Positions 35,093 through 44,113 of a stretch of 64,000 nucleotides of DNA are shown one piece after another (position 1 is the first letter of the stretch; the number at the start of each line of letters is the position of its first letter). A program made the position numbers and the translations under genes. Below the pieces are notes generated by a model. It worked only from the letters and a program-made list of their open reading frames with translations. It searched no databases and was not told the origin of the DNA. The stretch spans positions 372,001 to 436,000 of the forward strand of contig JADJWD010000005.1 in assembly GCA_016716535.1 (NCBI GenBank), given 5' to 3'. The DNA is from Betaproteobacteria bacterium (GTDB taxonomy: Bacteria; Pseudomonadota; Gammaproteobacteria; Burkholderiales; Burkholderiaceae_C).

Positions 35093-36877
35093 ATGCTGAA
35101 GACCTACACGTATCCGCGCTACGAATACCGCCGCCCGCCAGAGTTGGATGAAGCGCGCGGACGGCCTGTTCGGCGCGTGCCGCTCGTCGTCGTCGGCGCC
35201 GGCCCGGTGGGACTCGCCGCGGCGCTCGATGGCGCGCAGCGCGGCCTGCCGGTGCTTGTGCTCGACGAGGACAACACGGTGAGCATCGGCTCGCGCGGCG
35301 TGTGCTACGCCAAGCGCGCGCTCGAAATCTTCGACCGCATCGGCCGCGGCGTCGCGAGTCCCGGGAGTGAACCCGCGCTCGGCCAGCGCATCGTCGACAA
35401 GGGCGTCACCTGGAACGTCGGGCGCACCTTCCATGGCGAGCAGGAGGTGTTCAGCTTCGACCTGCTGCCCGAGGCCGGCCACCGCCGGCCGGGCATGGTC
35501 AACCTGCAGCAGTACTGGCTCGAGCAGTACCTCGTCGAGGCGGTCGAGCGCGCGAGCGCCATCGAGTTGCGCTGGCAGAACAAGGTGACGCACGTCACTC
35601 CTTCGGGCACGGGCGCCGAACTGCAGGTCGAGACGCCAGATGGCCCGTACACGCTGCAATGCGACTGGCTCGTCGTCGCCGACGGCGCGAGGAGCCCCAT
35701 CCGCCGGCAGTTGGGCCTCGACATCGAAGGCAAGGTCTTCCAGGACCGTTTCCTGATCGCCGACATCGTGCTCGAACGCGAGCTGTTCCCGGCCGCGCGC
35801 ACCGAGCGCCGCTTCTGGTTCGAGCCGACGTTCTTCGGCGGCCAGAGCGCGCTGTTGCATCGCGAGGCCGACAACGTCTGGCGCGTCGACTTCCAGCTCG
35901 GCTGGGACGTCGACCCCGAAGAGGAGAAGAAGCCCGAGAAGGTCATCCCGCGCGTGCGCGCCGCTCTCGACGGGCAGGGCTTCGCGGACGTGAGCTTCGA
36001 GCTCGAATGGGCCAGCGTCTACGCCTTCCAGTGCCGGCGCATGACGCACTTCAGGCACGGCCGCGTGCTCTTCGTCGGCGACGCCGCGCACCAGGTCAGC
36101 CCCTTCGGCGCGCGCGGCGCCAACAGCGGCGTGCAGGACACCGACAACCTGATGTGGAAGCTGGCGCTCGTGCACGCCGGCCAGGCGAGCGAGGCGCTGC
36201 TGGACACCTACGACAGCGAGCGCACCGAGGCCGCCGACGAGAACATCCTCAACAGCACGCGCGCCACCGACTTCATGACGCCGAAGACGCGCGCCTCCAA
36301 GCTCTTCCGCCAGGCCGTGCTCGGCCTCGCGAAGGAGACGCCGTGCGGCCGCGCGCTCGTCAACTCCGGGCGGCTGTCGGTGCCGACGATCCACCGCGAC
36401 TCGCCGCTTTCGACGCCGGATGCCGAGCCGTTCGGCGGCTGGATGGTGCCGGGTGCGCCGGCGGATGACGCACCATGGCCGCAGCAGCAAGGTGGCGCAG
36501 ACGGCGGCACACAAGGCGGCTGGCTGCTCGATCGCCTCGGCGACGGCTTCGTGCTGATGCTGTTCAGCGACGCGCCGAGCGACAGCGAGCGCGCGGCGAT
36601 CGATCGCCTGGCCGCGGCGCCAGTGCCGGTGCGCACACTCGTCGTTGCGCCGACCGGCCCCGCCGCCGAGCGCTACGACGCGCGGCCGGGCACCTGCTAC
36701 CTGATGCGGCCCGACCAGATCGTCGCGGCGCGCTGGCGCACGCTCGACGAGGCCGCAGTGCTGCGCGCGCTGGATCGTGCGATCGGGCGCGAGCCGGGCC
36801 GCGAGCCGGCGCGTGCCGCCACCGCAGCCACCGCGTCGACCGCAGCGCAAGCGGCTGCGGCCACCGCCGCCGGCTGA
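35093..36877 (+). CDS. FAD-dependent aromatic hydroxylase, MhaA/MhpA-like
   Basis: 594-residue flavoprotein monooxygenase of the PheA/TfdB/MhpA class. FAD-binding GxGxxG in PLVVVGAGPVGLAAALDGAQ, the DG motif in WLVVADGARSPIRRQLG, and the GD motif in VLFVGDAAHQVSPFGARGAN. The C-terminal third is the thioredoxin-like tail of the class, ending in an alanine-rich stretch. Two-component 3-hydroxyphenylacetate 6-hydroxylase of Pseudomonas (MhaAB) has exactly this kind of flavoprotein beside a tiny coupling protein and yields homogentisate. Here a DUF2783-type small gene and hmgA follow directly, so hydroxylation of a phenylacetate derivative to homogentisate is the best inference; other monohydroxy aromatics remain possible. 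Confidence 0.85.
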   Translation: MLKTYTYPRYEYRRPPELDEARGRPVRRVPLVVVGAGPVGLAAALDGAQRGLPVLVLDEDNTVSIGSRGVCYAKRALEIFDRIGRGVASPGSEPALGQRIVDKGVTWNVGRTFHGEQEVFSFDLLPEAGHRRPGMVNLQQYWLEQYLVEAVERASAIELRWQNKVTHVTPSGTGAELQVETPDGPYTLQCDWLVVADGARSPIRRQLGLDIEGKVFQDRFLIADIVLERELFPAARTERRFWFEPTFFGGQSALLHREADNVWRVDFQLGWDVDPEEEKKPEKVIPRVRAALDGQGFADVSFELEWASVYAFQCRRMTHFRHGRVLFVGDAAHQVSPFGARGANSGVQDTDNLMWKLALVHAGQASEALLDTYDSERTEAADENILNSTRATDFMTPKTRASKLFRQAVLGLAKETPCGRALVNSGRLSVPTIHRDSPLSTPDAEPFGGWMVPGAPADDAPWPQQQGGADGGTQGGWLLDRLGDGFVLMLFSDAPSDSERAAIDRLAAAPVPVRTLVVAPTGPAAERYDARPGTCYLMRPDQIVAARWRTLDEAAVLRALDRAIGREPGREPARAATAATASTAAQAAAATAAG

Positions 36878-36901
36878 TAAACCCGAGCGCACGAACAAGC
36901 C

Positions 36902-37150
36902 ATGAACCATCTCAACGTGCAGCCCAATCTCGGCGTCCCCGGCGAGCGTTACCGCCACGCCTACATGCCCGGCGACCGCTTCTACGAGCGGCTGATCGAA
37001 GGCCACCGCGGCCTCACCGACGAACAAAGCGAGCTGATGAACGCGCGCCTCGTGCTGCTGCTGGCCAACCATATCGGCGACCTGCGCGTGATCGAAGAAG
37101 CGATCGCGCTGGCGCGCCGGGGCGTCGAAGTCGCGCCGCGCAAGGAGTAA
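36902..37150 (+). CDS. Small DUF2783-type protein, MhaB-like coupling subunit
   Basis: 82 residues. The body (FYERLIEGHRGLTDEQSELM, NARLVLLLANHIGDLRVIEE, ALALARRG-like end) fits DUF2783, a family of very short helical proteins encoded next to FAD monooxygenases. MhaB of Pseudomonas, the coupling protein of 3-hydroxyphenylacetate 6-hydroxylase, has the same size and context. It starts 24 bases after the hydroxylase and stops five bases before hmgA. Predicted to be soluble and to bind the flavoprotein. Confidence 0.82.
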   Translation: MNHLNVQPNLGVPGERYRHAYMPGDRFYERLIEGHRGLTDEQSELMNARLVLLLANHIGDLRVIEEAIALARRGVEVAPRKE

Positions 37151-37155
37151 CGACC

Positions 37156-38472
37156 ATGCCGCGCCCGAACGAGAACGCCCCCTCCGAAGCCCGCCTCCTC
37201 ACCGGCTTCGGCAACGAGTTCCAGAGCGAGGCCGTGCCGGGTGCGCTGCCGGTGGGCCGCAACAGCCCGCAGCGCGCGCCGCTCGGCCTCTACGCCGAGG
37301 TGCTGTCCGGCAGCGCCTTCACCGCGCCGCGCGCCGAGAACCGGCGCACGTGGCTCTATCGCCGCCAGCCGAGCGTCGTCAGCGGCGCCTTCGCGCCGTA
37401 TGCGCAGCCGCACTGGAAGAGCGGCGCGGCCGGCGGCGTCGCTGTGCCGCCCGACCCGCTGCGCTGGGCGCCGACGGCGATTCCGCAGGCGTCGGCCGAA
37501 GCGCTCGACTTCATCGACGGCGTGCGCACCGTCGTCGTCAACGGCGACCCCGAGGCGCAGACCGGCATCGCCGCGCACCTGGTGCTCATCAACACCTCGA
37601 TGCAGCGCGCGTTCGTCAACGCCGACGGCGAGATGCTGCTCGTGCCGCAGCAAGGCGCGCTCACGATCACCACCGAACTCGGCGTGCTGACGGTGTCGCC
37701 GGGCGAGATCGCCGTGCTGCCGCGCGGCATGGCGTTCAAGGTCGCCGTCGATGGCCCGACGCGCCTTTACGCCTGCGAGAACTACGGCGCGCCGTTCCGC
37801 CTGCCCGAACTGGGGCCGATCGGCAGCAATGGCCTGGCGAACCCGCGCGACTTCATTGCGCCGCACGCGGCGTTCGAGGACAAGCCCCCCCCGGTCGAGG
37901 TCGTGCGCAAGTTCGGCGGCGAACTGTGGCGCGCCACGTCGGCGGGCAACCCGTTCAACGTCGTCGCGTGGCACGGCAACCTCGTGCCGGTGAAGTACGA
38001 CACGCGGCGCTTCAACACGATGGGCACCGTCAGCTTCGACCACCCGGACCCGAGCATCTTCACGGTGCTGACGAGCCCGAGCGACACGCCGGGCACCGCG
38101 AACTGCGACTTCGTCATCTTCCCGCCGCGCTGGATGGTCGGCGAGGACACCTTCCGCCCGCCCTGGTACCACCGCAACGTGATGAGCGAGTTCATGGGCC
38201 TCGTGCACGGCCAGTACGACGCCAAGCCCGAGGGCTTCCGGCCCGGCGGCATGAGCCTGCACAACGCGATGGTGCCGCACGGGCCCGACGCCGAGGCCTT
38301 CGAGCGCGCGAGCGCCGCCACGCTGGCGCCGGTGAAGCTCGACGACACGCTCGCCTTCATGTTCGAAAGCCGCTGGCGCTTCAAGCCCACGGCGTGGGCG
38401 ATGCAGGCGCAAACGCTCGACCGCGCGTATGCGGGCTGCTGGGCAGGCCTCGCGGATCGGTTCAAGGCCTGA
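37156..38472 (+). CDS. hmgA: Homogentisate 1,2-dioxygenase
   Basis: Fe(II) ring-cleaving enzyme turning homogentisate into maleylacetoacetate. 438 residues, full length. Begins with LLTGFGNEFQSEAVPGALPV and QNSPQ-like RNSPQRAPLGLYAEVLSG; includes PRGMAFKVAVDGPTRLYACE, WHGNLVPVKYDTRRFNTMGT, and the metal-binding region FRPPWYHRNVMSEFMGLVHG followed by GGMSLHNAMVPHGPD. ATG at 37156 follows AAGGAG. It is translated in a tight cluster with the hydroxylase upstream and the fumarylacetoacetase downstream (46-base gap). Confidence 0.98.
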   Translation: MPRPNENAPSEARLLTGFGNEFQSEAVPGALPVGRNSPQRAPLGLYAEVLSGSAFTAPRAENRRTWLYRRQPSVVSGAFAPYAQPHWKSGAAGGVAVPPDPLRWAPTAIPQASAEALDFIDGVRTVVVNGDPEAQTGIAAHLVLINTSMQRAFVNADGEMLLVPQQGALTITTELGVLTVSPGEIAVLPRGMAFKVAVDGPTRLYACENYGAPFRLPELGPIGSNGLANPRDFIAPHAAFEDKPPPVEVVRKFGGELWRATSAGNPFNVVAWHGNLVPVKYDTRRFNTMGTVSFDHPDPSIFTVLTSPSDTPGTANCDFVIFPPRWMVGEDTFRPPWYHRNVMSEFMGLVHGQYDAKPEGFRPGGMSLHNAMVPHGPDAEAFERASAATLAPVKLDDTLAFMFESRWRFKPTAWAMQAQTLDRAYAGCWAGLADRFKA

Positions 38473-38518
38473 CGCTTCAAGGCATCATCACCGCCTGCTG
38501 CCGACACGGATTCCTGCG

Positions 38519-39844
38519 ATGCTGCTGACCGATGCCACCCACGACCCGGCGCTGAAGAGCTGGGTCGAAAGCGCCAACACGCCGGACCACGACTTCCCGA
38601 TCCAGAACCTGCCGTTCGCGCGCATGCGCCCGGCCGGCGCCGATGACGAGCCCTGGCGCATCGGCGTCGCGATCGGCGACCACGTGCTCGACATCAAGCT
38701 CGCGCGCCAGCAAAGCCCGTGGGGCGAAGGCATCGACGCGCTGCTCGCGCCGCTCGCCGAGGGGGACCTCGCGGCTTTCATGACGCTCGGCCCGCGCGCC
38801 TGGACGCTGGTGCGCGAGGCGCTGTCGATGGCGCTGGCGGCCGACAGCGACCAGGCGCCGTTCCTCGAGCTGTGCCTGCTCGACCCGGCCCGGCTCGAGT
38901 ACTCGCTGCCTTGCCGCATCGGCGACTACAGCGACTTCTACGCCGGCATCCACCACGCGCGCACGGTCGGCTCGCTCTTTCGGCCCGACAACCCGCTGCT
39001 GCCGAACTACCCCTGGGTGCCGATCGGCTACCACGGCCGCGCGTCGTCGGTGGTGGTGCAAGGCGGCACGGTGCGCCGGCCGCTCGGCCAGACACGGGGC
39101 AGCGGCGGCGACAGCGGCGAGCCGACCTTCGGCCCCTGCCGGCGCCTGGACTACGAGCTGGAACTGGGCCTGTGGATCGGCGCCGGCAACGATCTCGGCG
39201 AGCGCGTCGACATGGAGGAGGCGGAGAAGCGCCTCTTCGGCATCACGCCGCTGAACGACTGGTCGGCGCGCGACATCCAGGCCTGGGAGTACCAGCCGCT
39301 CGGGCCGTTCCTCTCCAAGAGCTTCGCGACCTTCGTGTCGCCGTGGGTCGTCACGTTCGAGGCGCTGGCGCCGTTCCGCCGCCCGTTCCGGCGCGCGCCG
39401 GGCGAGCCGCAGCCGCTGCCGTACCTCGACTCGCTGCGCAACCGCGAGTGCGGCGCCCTCGATATCCAGGTCGAAGCGTGGCTGCAGACGGCGCGCATGA
39501 AGGCGGCGCGGCAGCCGGCCGTGCGGCTGTCGCGCGCCAGCGTGCTCGAAGCCGCCTACTGGACGCCGGCGCAACTGGTCGCGCACCACACGAGCAACGG
39601 CTGCAACCTGCAAGTTGGCGATCTCTTGGGCACCGGCACGCTCTCGGGCCCGCAGCCGGGGCAGGGCGGCAGCCTGCTGGAGCTGAGCGGTGGCGGCAAG
39701 GCGCCGCTTGCGCTGCCCGGCGGCGAGCAGCGCACCTTCCTCGAAGACGGCGACACGCTGACGCTGAAGGCGTGGTGCGAGGCGCCCGGCGCCGTGCGCA
39801 TCGGCCTGGGCGCAGTGACCGGGACGATCGAGGCGGCGGCGTAG
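38519..39844 (+). CDS. fahA: Fumarylacetoacetase
   Basis: Hydrolyses fumarylacetoacetate to fumarate and acetoacetate, the last step of the homogentisate route. 441 residues. An N-terminal SH3-like part (IQNLPFARMRPAGADDEPWR) is followed by the catalytic FAH domain with YSDFYAGIHHARTVGSLFRP, WVPIGYHGRASSVVVQGGTV, the metal-binding DYELELGLWIGAGNDLGE, and LNDWSARDIQAWEYQPLGPF. No maleylacetoacetate isomerase is encoded in the cluster, so that step is supplied elsewhere or is skipped. Confidence 0.97.
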   Translation: MLLTDATHDPALKSWVESANTPDHDFPIQNLPFARMRPAGADDEPWRIGVAIGDHVLDIKLARQQSPWGEGIDALLAPLAEGDLAAFMTLGPRAWTLVREALSMALAADSDQAPFLELCLLDPARLEYSLPCRIGDYSDFYAGIHHARTVGSLFRPDNPLLPNYPWVPIGYHGRASSVVVQGGTVRRPLGQTRGSGGDSGEPTFGPCRRLDYELELGLWIGAGNDLGERVDMEEAEKRLFGITPLNDWSARDIQAWEYQPLGPFLSKSFATFVSPWVVTFEALAPFRRPFRRAPGEPQPLPYLDSLRNRECGALDIQVEAWLQTARMKAARQPAVRLSRASVLEAAYWTPAQLVAHHTSNGCNLQVGDLLGTGTLSGPQPGQGGSLLELSGGGKAPLALPGGEQRTFLEDGDTLTLKAWCEAPGAVRIGLGAVTGTIEAAA

Positions 39845-39912
39845 GCCGAGCGCCGAACAGCGCCCCGCCGGCCGCCCATTTCCGCGGCTCGCCGCCAAGC
39901 CGGCCGCGAACA

Positions 39913-41919
39913 ATGGCGGCCAACATGGCTGCCAACCGCCGGAACGACGACGACCTGGTCGCACGCGTGGTGGCCTGGCACAACCGCCATCCATTGGCGC
40001 GGCGCATCACGCCGGCGCAGGTGGTGTCGGTGGGGCTGGTGTCGTTTCCGTACTGGGCCGATGCCTCTGCCTCCCCTGCGGCCGCTGCGGCTACGGTGTT
40101 CAGCCCGGCCGGAAGCGCGATCGCCGAGGCGGTGGCTGCCTCCGCTGCCACTGGCGTCCCGGCCGCCGTCGTGCCGCCGGTGCCGCCCGTCGCCCCGGCG
40201 CCTGCCGCTGCCGCCGACCTTGCCGACGCCACCGCGCCGGCCGAGCCCGCGCCGGACGGCGCCGCGGAACCTGCCGAAGACGACGAGCCCGAACTGATCA
40301 TCGGCGACGACTCCGAGTTCGCTGCCTTGCCTGCGGCCACGGCGTCTGTCGAACCCACCGCCGCACCCACCGCGGCACCCACCGCGGCGCCCACCGCGGC
40401 GCCTGACGCCGGTGCGGTTGCCGCACCCGCCGCCGGGCCCCCGCTGCCGGTCCTGAGCGAGCCGGTCGACGTACCCGCTGCCGCCGCCCCCGCGGCCGGC
40501 AAGCTGCGTGAACGCGCGCGAGCGCTCGCTGCCGGCGGCGCATCGCCTGGACCGGCTGCTGCGGCTGCTGCGGCCGCTGCGGCGCCTGCACCGCACGCCG
40601 AGTGGCACGCGCCGCCGGGCAAGGCGCGCAAGGGATGGAGCGCCGCCTTCGACGACGACTTGCTCTCGCCGTACACGCCGCGCGAAGTGGCCCGCTGGGC
40701 ACTGGGCCACGGCAGTTCACGCCGGCCCGGCCCGGCCGGCGCGCCGGTGCGTGAGCTCGAGCCCGGTCGCCCGCCTGGATCGCCCAACGCGCGCGGCGCA
40801 CGTGGCGCACGCAGCGCGCCGGACACCGCCGTCGCGCGGCTGTGGGTCTACACCGCCGCCATCGACGCCGGCGCGCAGCGCGTGCGCGTGCTCGTGTCGC
40901 CGCTGGACACCCGGCGCGTGCTCGGCCCGCGCATCACCGGCCGCGGCCGCGTGGCGCTGGCCGGCGCGCTGACCGCCGGCGCGGCGGCCAGCGTGGCCGG
41001 CGTCGCTGTCGTCTTCGCGCCCGGGCTGGCGCGGCAGCCCGCCGGCGACGTGGCGGTGGCGGCGGTCGCCGCGGCAAGCCAGGCGGTTGCGGCCACCGAG
41101 GTGCCGACGCCAGTGGCCGTGCCGGCGGCTTCGGCGGCGCAAGCTGAATCGGCGCCACTTGTCGCAGCCGCTGCTTCCGTTGCAGCGACCGCGCCACTTG
41201 CACCACATGCGCCGCTGATGCCGCCTGCGCCGCCTGCATCGGCTCCATCGCCTGCATGGCCTGCTCCACAGGCTGCGCCGAGCGCGGCCTCGGCGCCGGC
41301 CGTCTCCCTCGCGCGCGCCAACGCGCTGGCGATCGAACCGGCGCGCCCGGCGGCGCCCACCGCCGAGCGCCGCCTGCCGCGCGTGGTGCCGGTGCTCGAC
41401 GACGACGTGCGCCGCGCCGCGCGCGAAGCCAGCGAGGCAGCGCGCAACGAACGCGCAGCGCAGCTTGCGGCGCGCGCAGCCGGCGAGGGCAGGGCGCCCG
41501 CGGAATCATCGGCCACGGCGCCATCGGCGGCAGCAGCGGCATCCGCGTCACCCAACTCACCCACGGCGCCCCCGGCTCCAACGCCGGTGGCCGCCGCGAC
41601 ACGGCCGCCCACGCCCGCCGCTCACCTGCCCGCCGAAGCCGCGCGCATGTCCGCGCCAGCCGCCCCGGCCGCCCCCGCCACCGCCTGGGCCGTCAGCACG
41701 CGCACGCTGCGCACGCGCTTCGAATCCGAACAGATGCTCGCCGCACTGCGCGACGTGGCCTATCGCAACGGCCATGGCAACGAGGTGAAGTTCGAGGTGA
41801 TGCCCACCGGCGACGACTGGCGCGCCGTCGGCTGGCCGTTCGGCAACCGCGCCGACGCCGAGCGCCTGCGCGCCGCCCTTGCCGCGCGCGGCGTCAAGAC
41901 CGAGGTCGTGCAGTTCTGA
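39913..41919 (+). CDS. Alanine/proline-rich membrane protein with C-terminal SPOR-like domain
   Basis: 668 residues, more than 35 percent alanine. The N-terminal cytoplasmic part has short ordered segments (DLVARVVAWHNRHPLARRIT; KGWSAAFDDDLLSPYTPREV), separated by low-complexity linkers including four PTAA units (40355-40405). A single membrane helix lies near residues 346-370 (LAGALTAGAAASVAGVAVVF), then a periplasmic Ala/Pro linker, and the C-terminal about 75 residues (RTRFESEQMLAALRDVAYRN; FEVMPTGDDWRAVGWPFGNR; ERLRAALAARGVKTEVVQF) look like a SPOR domain, which binds denuded peptidoglycan at division sites. The ATG at 39913 lies 68 bases after fahA. The topology (SPOR outside) is consistent. 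Confidence 0.75.
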   Translation: MAANMAANRRNDDDLVARVVAWHNRHPLARRITPAQVVSVGLVSFPYWADASASPAAAAATVFSPAGSAIAEAVAASAATGVPAAVVPPVPPVAPAPAAAADLADATAPAEPAPDGAAEPAEDDEPELIIGDDSEFAALPAATASVEPTAAPTAAPTAAPTAAPDAGAVAAPAAGPPLPVLSEPVDVPAAAAPAAGKLRERARALAAGGASPGPAAAAAAAAAAPAPHAEWHAPPGKARKGWSAAFDDDLLSPYTPREVARWALGHGSSRRPGPAGAPVRELEPGRPPGSPNARGARGARSAPDTAVARLWVYTAAIDAGAQRVRVLVSPLDTRRVLGPRITGRGRVALAGALTAGAAASVAGVAVVFAPGLARQPAGDVAVAAVAAASQAVAATEVPTPVAVPAASAAQAESAPLVAAAASVAATAPLAPHAPLMPPAPPASAPSPAWPAPQAAPSAASAPAVSLARANALAIEPARPAAPTAERRLPRVVPVLDDDVRRAAREASEAARNERAAQLAARAAGEGRAPAESSATAPSAAAAASASPNSPTAPPAPTPVAAATRPPTPAAHLPAEAARMSAPAAPAAPATAWAVSTRTLRTRFESEQMLAALRDVAYRNGHGNEVKFEVMPTGDDWRAVGWPFGNRADAERLRAALAARGVKTEVVQF

Positions 41920-41992
41920 TCCCAGCCGGGCGTCCGTTCGCCCGGTCGCCCGTTCGCCCGCCGCCGTTCGCCCGCCGCCGGTCGGGCCGCCG

Positions 41993-43168
41993 TCAGCGCC
42001 GCACCAGCAGCACGAGCAACCCGCCGATCGGCTGGCGCTGCTCGTGCCGCAGCGTCGCGCGCTTGAGCGTGCGCACGTCGAAGCCGTGCGCCTCGGCCAG
42101 CTCGCGCAGGTAATCCTCGCGGTGCGCGTAGCGCGAGCTGGCGCGCAGCTCGTAGCGCGCGGTGGCGGCCGCGGCTTCCTCGACCGAGAAGGCGAACAAG
42201 CCGCCGGCGGCCAGCACGCGCGCGACGCCGGCGAACACCGGCGCGAGGTCGCCGATGTAGACGAACACGTCGGCGGCGACGACGAGGTCGTGCCGTTCGC
42301 CGGTGTGCATCAGGTGCTCGGCCACGTCGCCCTGCACGAGATGCCGGTAGCAGCCGAGCGCGCGCGCCTTGTCGAGCATGCGCGGCGAGAGGTCGACGCC
42401 GTCGACCGTGTCGCAGCGCGGCGCGAGCAGCGGCCCCATCAGGCCGGTGCCGCAGCCGAGGTCGAGCGCAGCGTGCCAACGTGCGCCGCCCGTGCCCTCG
42501 GGCAGCAGCGCGGCGATGAGCTGCGGCGTGCGGTAGCCGAGCTTGCCGACGAGGTGCTCGTCGAAGCCCTCGGCATAACTGTCGAACAGCGCCTGCACGT
42601 AGCGGCGCGGCGCGTTGGCTGGCGCCGCGGTGGCGTCACCGTGGCTGCTGCTGCCGTTGTCGCTGCCGCTTTCGGCCGCTGCCCGCGGCGCCACCGAGGC
42701 GAGGAAGTAACGGTTCAACTCCGCATCGCCACCGTGCGCCAGCGCCTGGCGGAAGCACTCGCCCGCATCGGCGAGCCGGCCCATGTCCTTCAGCAGGCTG
42801 CCGCGCTGTGTCCACGCGGCGGCGTGCCGGGCGTCCAGCGCCAGCACGCGCTCGTACGACTTCAATGCGTCGACCGGCCGCTGCAGCACCTGCAGCAGCT
42901 CGCCGTGGTCGAACCAGGCCTGCACGTCTTCCGGCGCTGCCGCCAACGCACGCTCGAGCGAGACCCGCGCGTCGGCCGGCCGGTTGAGGCGCACCTGCAC
43001 CGCGGCCAGATTGGCCAGAGCCGAAGGCCGGCCGGGCACCAGGCGCAGCGCCTCGGTGAACAGCGCCTCGGCGCGCGCGAGGTCGCCGGCTTCGAAGGCC
43101 TGCAGACCGTCCAGGAACGCGGCGCGCCCGGCCTCGAAGGTGGCATCGGCGGTGGGCGTGTCGCTCAT
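41993..43168 (-). CDS. TPR-repeat SAM-dependent methyltransferase
   Basis: 391 residues. Residues about 10-150 form four tetratricopeptide repeats (DGLQAFEAGDLARAEALFTE, SLERALAAAPEDVQAWFDHG, LKSYERVLALDARHAAAWTQ). After a serine-rich link comes a class I methyltransferase domain with motif I in ALDLGCGTGLMGPLLAPRC, the acidic loop in VDGVDLSPRMLDKARALG and motif IV around HDLVVAADVFVYIGDLAP. Proteins with this layout are common in proteobacteria; the substrate is unknown. The ATG at 43168 excludes an N-terminal in-frame extension that overlaps repeat copy B. Confidence 0.86.
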   Translation of the reverse strand: MSDTPTADATFEAGRAAFLDGLQAFEAGDLARAEALFTEALRLVPGRPSALANLAAVQVRLNRPADARVSLERALAAAPEDVQAWFDHGELLQVLQRPVDALKSYERVLALDARHAAAWTQRGSLLKDMGRLADAGECFRQALAHGGDAELNRYFLASVAPRAAAESGSDNGSSSHGDATAAPANAPRRYVQALFDSYAEGFDEHLVGKLGYRTPQLIAALLPEGTGGARWHAALDLGCGTGLMGPLLAPRCDTVDGVDLSPRMLDKARALGCYRHLVQGDVAEHLMHTGERHDLVVAADVFVYIGDLAPVFAGVARVLAAGGLFAFSVEEAAAATARYELRASSRYAHREDYLRELAEAHGFDVRTLKRATLRHEQRQPIGGLLVLLVRR

Positions 43169-43230
43169 CGTTTTCCTCGCATCCGCTGCACTGTAGCGGG
43201 GTGCCTCGCAGGCGTCGCGCTTCGGGCCGA

Positions 43231-43339
43231 GCCGAGGACGCCGGCTGGCCGGCTTCGCTCGTGTCATTCCTCTCCCTCGCTAGCGCTCGGTCGATTCCCC
43301 TCTCTTACCTCGCTGCGCCGGCCACCCGGCATCCTTGGC
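43231..43339. repeat. Inverted-repeat element, copy B
   Basis: Same structure as copy A (14262-14390): left arm GCCGAGGACGCCGGCTGGCC-GGC, right arm GCCGGCCACCCGGCATCCTT-GGC. The cores differ in sequence but are about the same length, and all copies share TCGCTGCGCCG(G/A)CCACCCGGC at the right end. The element lies between the TPR-methyltransferase gene and the LivM-like remnant. Confidence 0.65.
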
Positions 43340-43357
43340 CCTCGGTTGCCGGGGTCA

Positions 43358-43510
43358 TCAGCCCGCGTGGCGCGACACCGCGACGCGCTCGCCGAGCACG
43401 CCGCGCGGGCGCAGCACGAGCATCGTCGCGATCAGCACGCCGATCAGCGCGACCTGCAGCGCTGCGCCGCGCGCCTGCTCGGCCTGCGGGATGAAGCCGC
43501 GCAGCAGAGC
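43358..43510 (-). pseudogene. C-terminal tail of a LivM/UrtC-type ABC permease
   Basis: The minus-strand frame ends ARGAALQVALIGVLIATMLV LRPRGVLGERVAVSRHAG-stop, wording typical of the last transmembrane helix and tail of branched-chain amino acid/urea ABC transporter permeases. Only about 45 residues remain. Upstream the sequence switches abruptly to the opposite-strand aldo/keto reductase remnant. No other transporter subunit is nearby. Confidence 0.6.
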
Positions 43511-43531
43511 CGGCCGCGGCCCAGAAGCCCC

Positions 43532-44096
43532 AGACGACGACACCGCGCCGACAACCTGAAGGTCTTCGACTTCGCGCTCGACGACGAAGACCGCGCGCTG
43601 CTCGCTGCGGCCTTCGCCGGCACGAAGCGGATCCCCGGCGACTGCGGCGACGAGTACCGCCGGCCGCCCTTCCTCACCGCCAGCGGCGACCTGAGCCACC
43701 ACCTCGACGCGCTGCCGAAGGTCTACGAGAAGCAGCCGGTGCCCGGCCACGCCGGGCGCTGGCGCGTCAGCAGCGGCAGCCAGTGGGAGCCGCTGGCGGG
43801 CTACGCGCGCGCCGTGCGCAGCGGCCAGCGCATCCTCGTCTCGGGCACGACGGCCACGCACGGCACGGCGCGCCTCGTCGGCCGCGGCGACGCCGCGGGG
43901 GGGGGGGGGGGGGGGGGTGCGCACACGCGTCTACCTCGCCGATGTCGCCGACGCCGACGCCGTGGCGCGCGAACACGGGCGCGTCTTCGGCGAGATCCGG
44001 CCGGCGAACACCTTCGTGCAGGTCGGGGCGCTCGTCGGCGAGGGGTACCTCGTCGAGATCGAGGCCGAGGCGGAGGTCGAAGACACCTCGGGCTGA
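43532..44096 (+). pseudogene. Broken aldo/keto reductase-RidA fusion interrupted by poly-G
   Basis: Plus-strand frame 1 part: DNLKVFDFALDDEDRALLAA, then KRIPGDCGDEYRRP is the C-terminal end of an aldo/keto reductase, continuing in frame into a RidA/YjgF-like beginning (WEPLAGYARAVRSGQRILVS, GTTATHGTARLVGRGDAA). At 43897 a 21-base G run replaces about 20 or more codons; after it, in another frame, the second half of RidA resumes (VRTRVYLADVADADAVAREH; GRVFGEIRPANTFVQVGALV; GEGYLVEIEAEAEVEDTSG-stop). The N-terminal 250 or so residues of the reductase are absent. RidA proteins deaminate reactive enamines; this copy cannot be functional as read. Confidence 0.7.
43897..43917 (+). repeat. 21-base poly-G tract
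   Basis: Twenty-one consecutive G residues on the plus strand, at a point where codons of a RidA-like gene are missing and the frame changes. No other homopolymer of comparable length was noticed. Confidence 0.95.
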
Positions 44097-44113
44097 TCCT
44101 GCGGGGCCGGCCG

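Noticed and set aside
38719..39912. Plus-strand extension of the SPOR-protein frame back through the fumarylacetoacetase gene
   Set aside because: The upstream part is an out-of-frame reading of fahA; the first start with sensible sequence is at 39913.
43897..43917. Poly-G tract as a phase-variation switch
   Set aside because: The gene around it lacks its N-terminal part and the codons under the tract, so changing the tract length could not restore a working protein.
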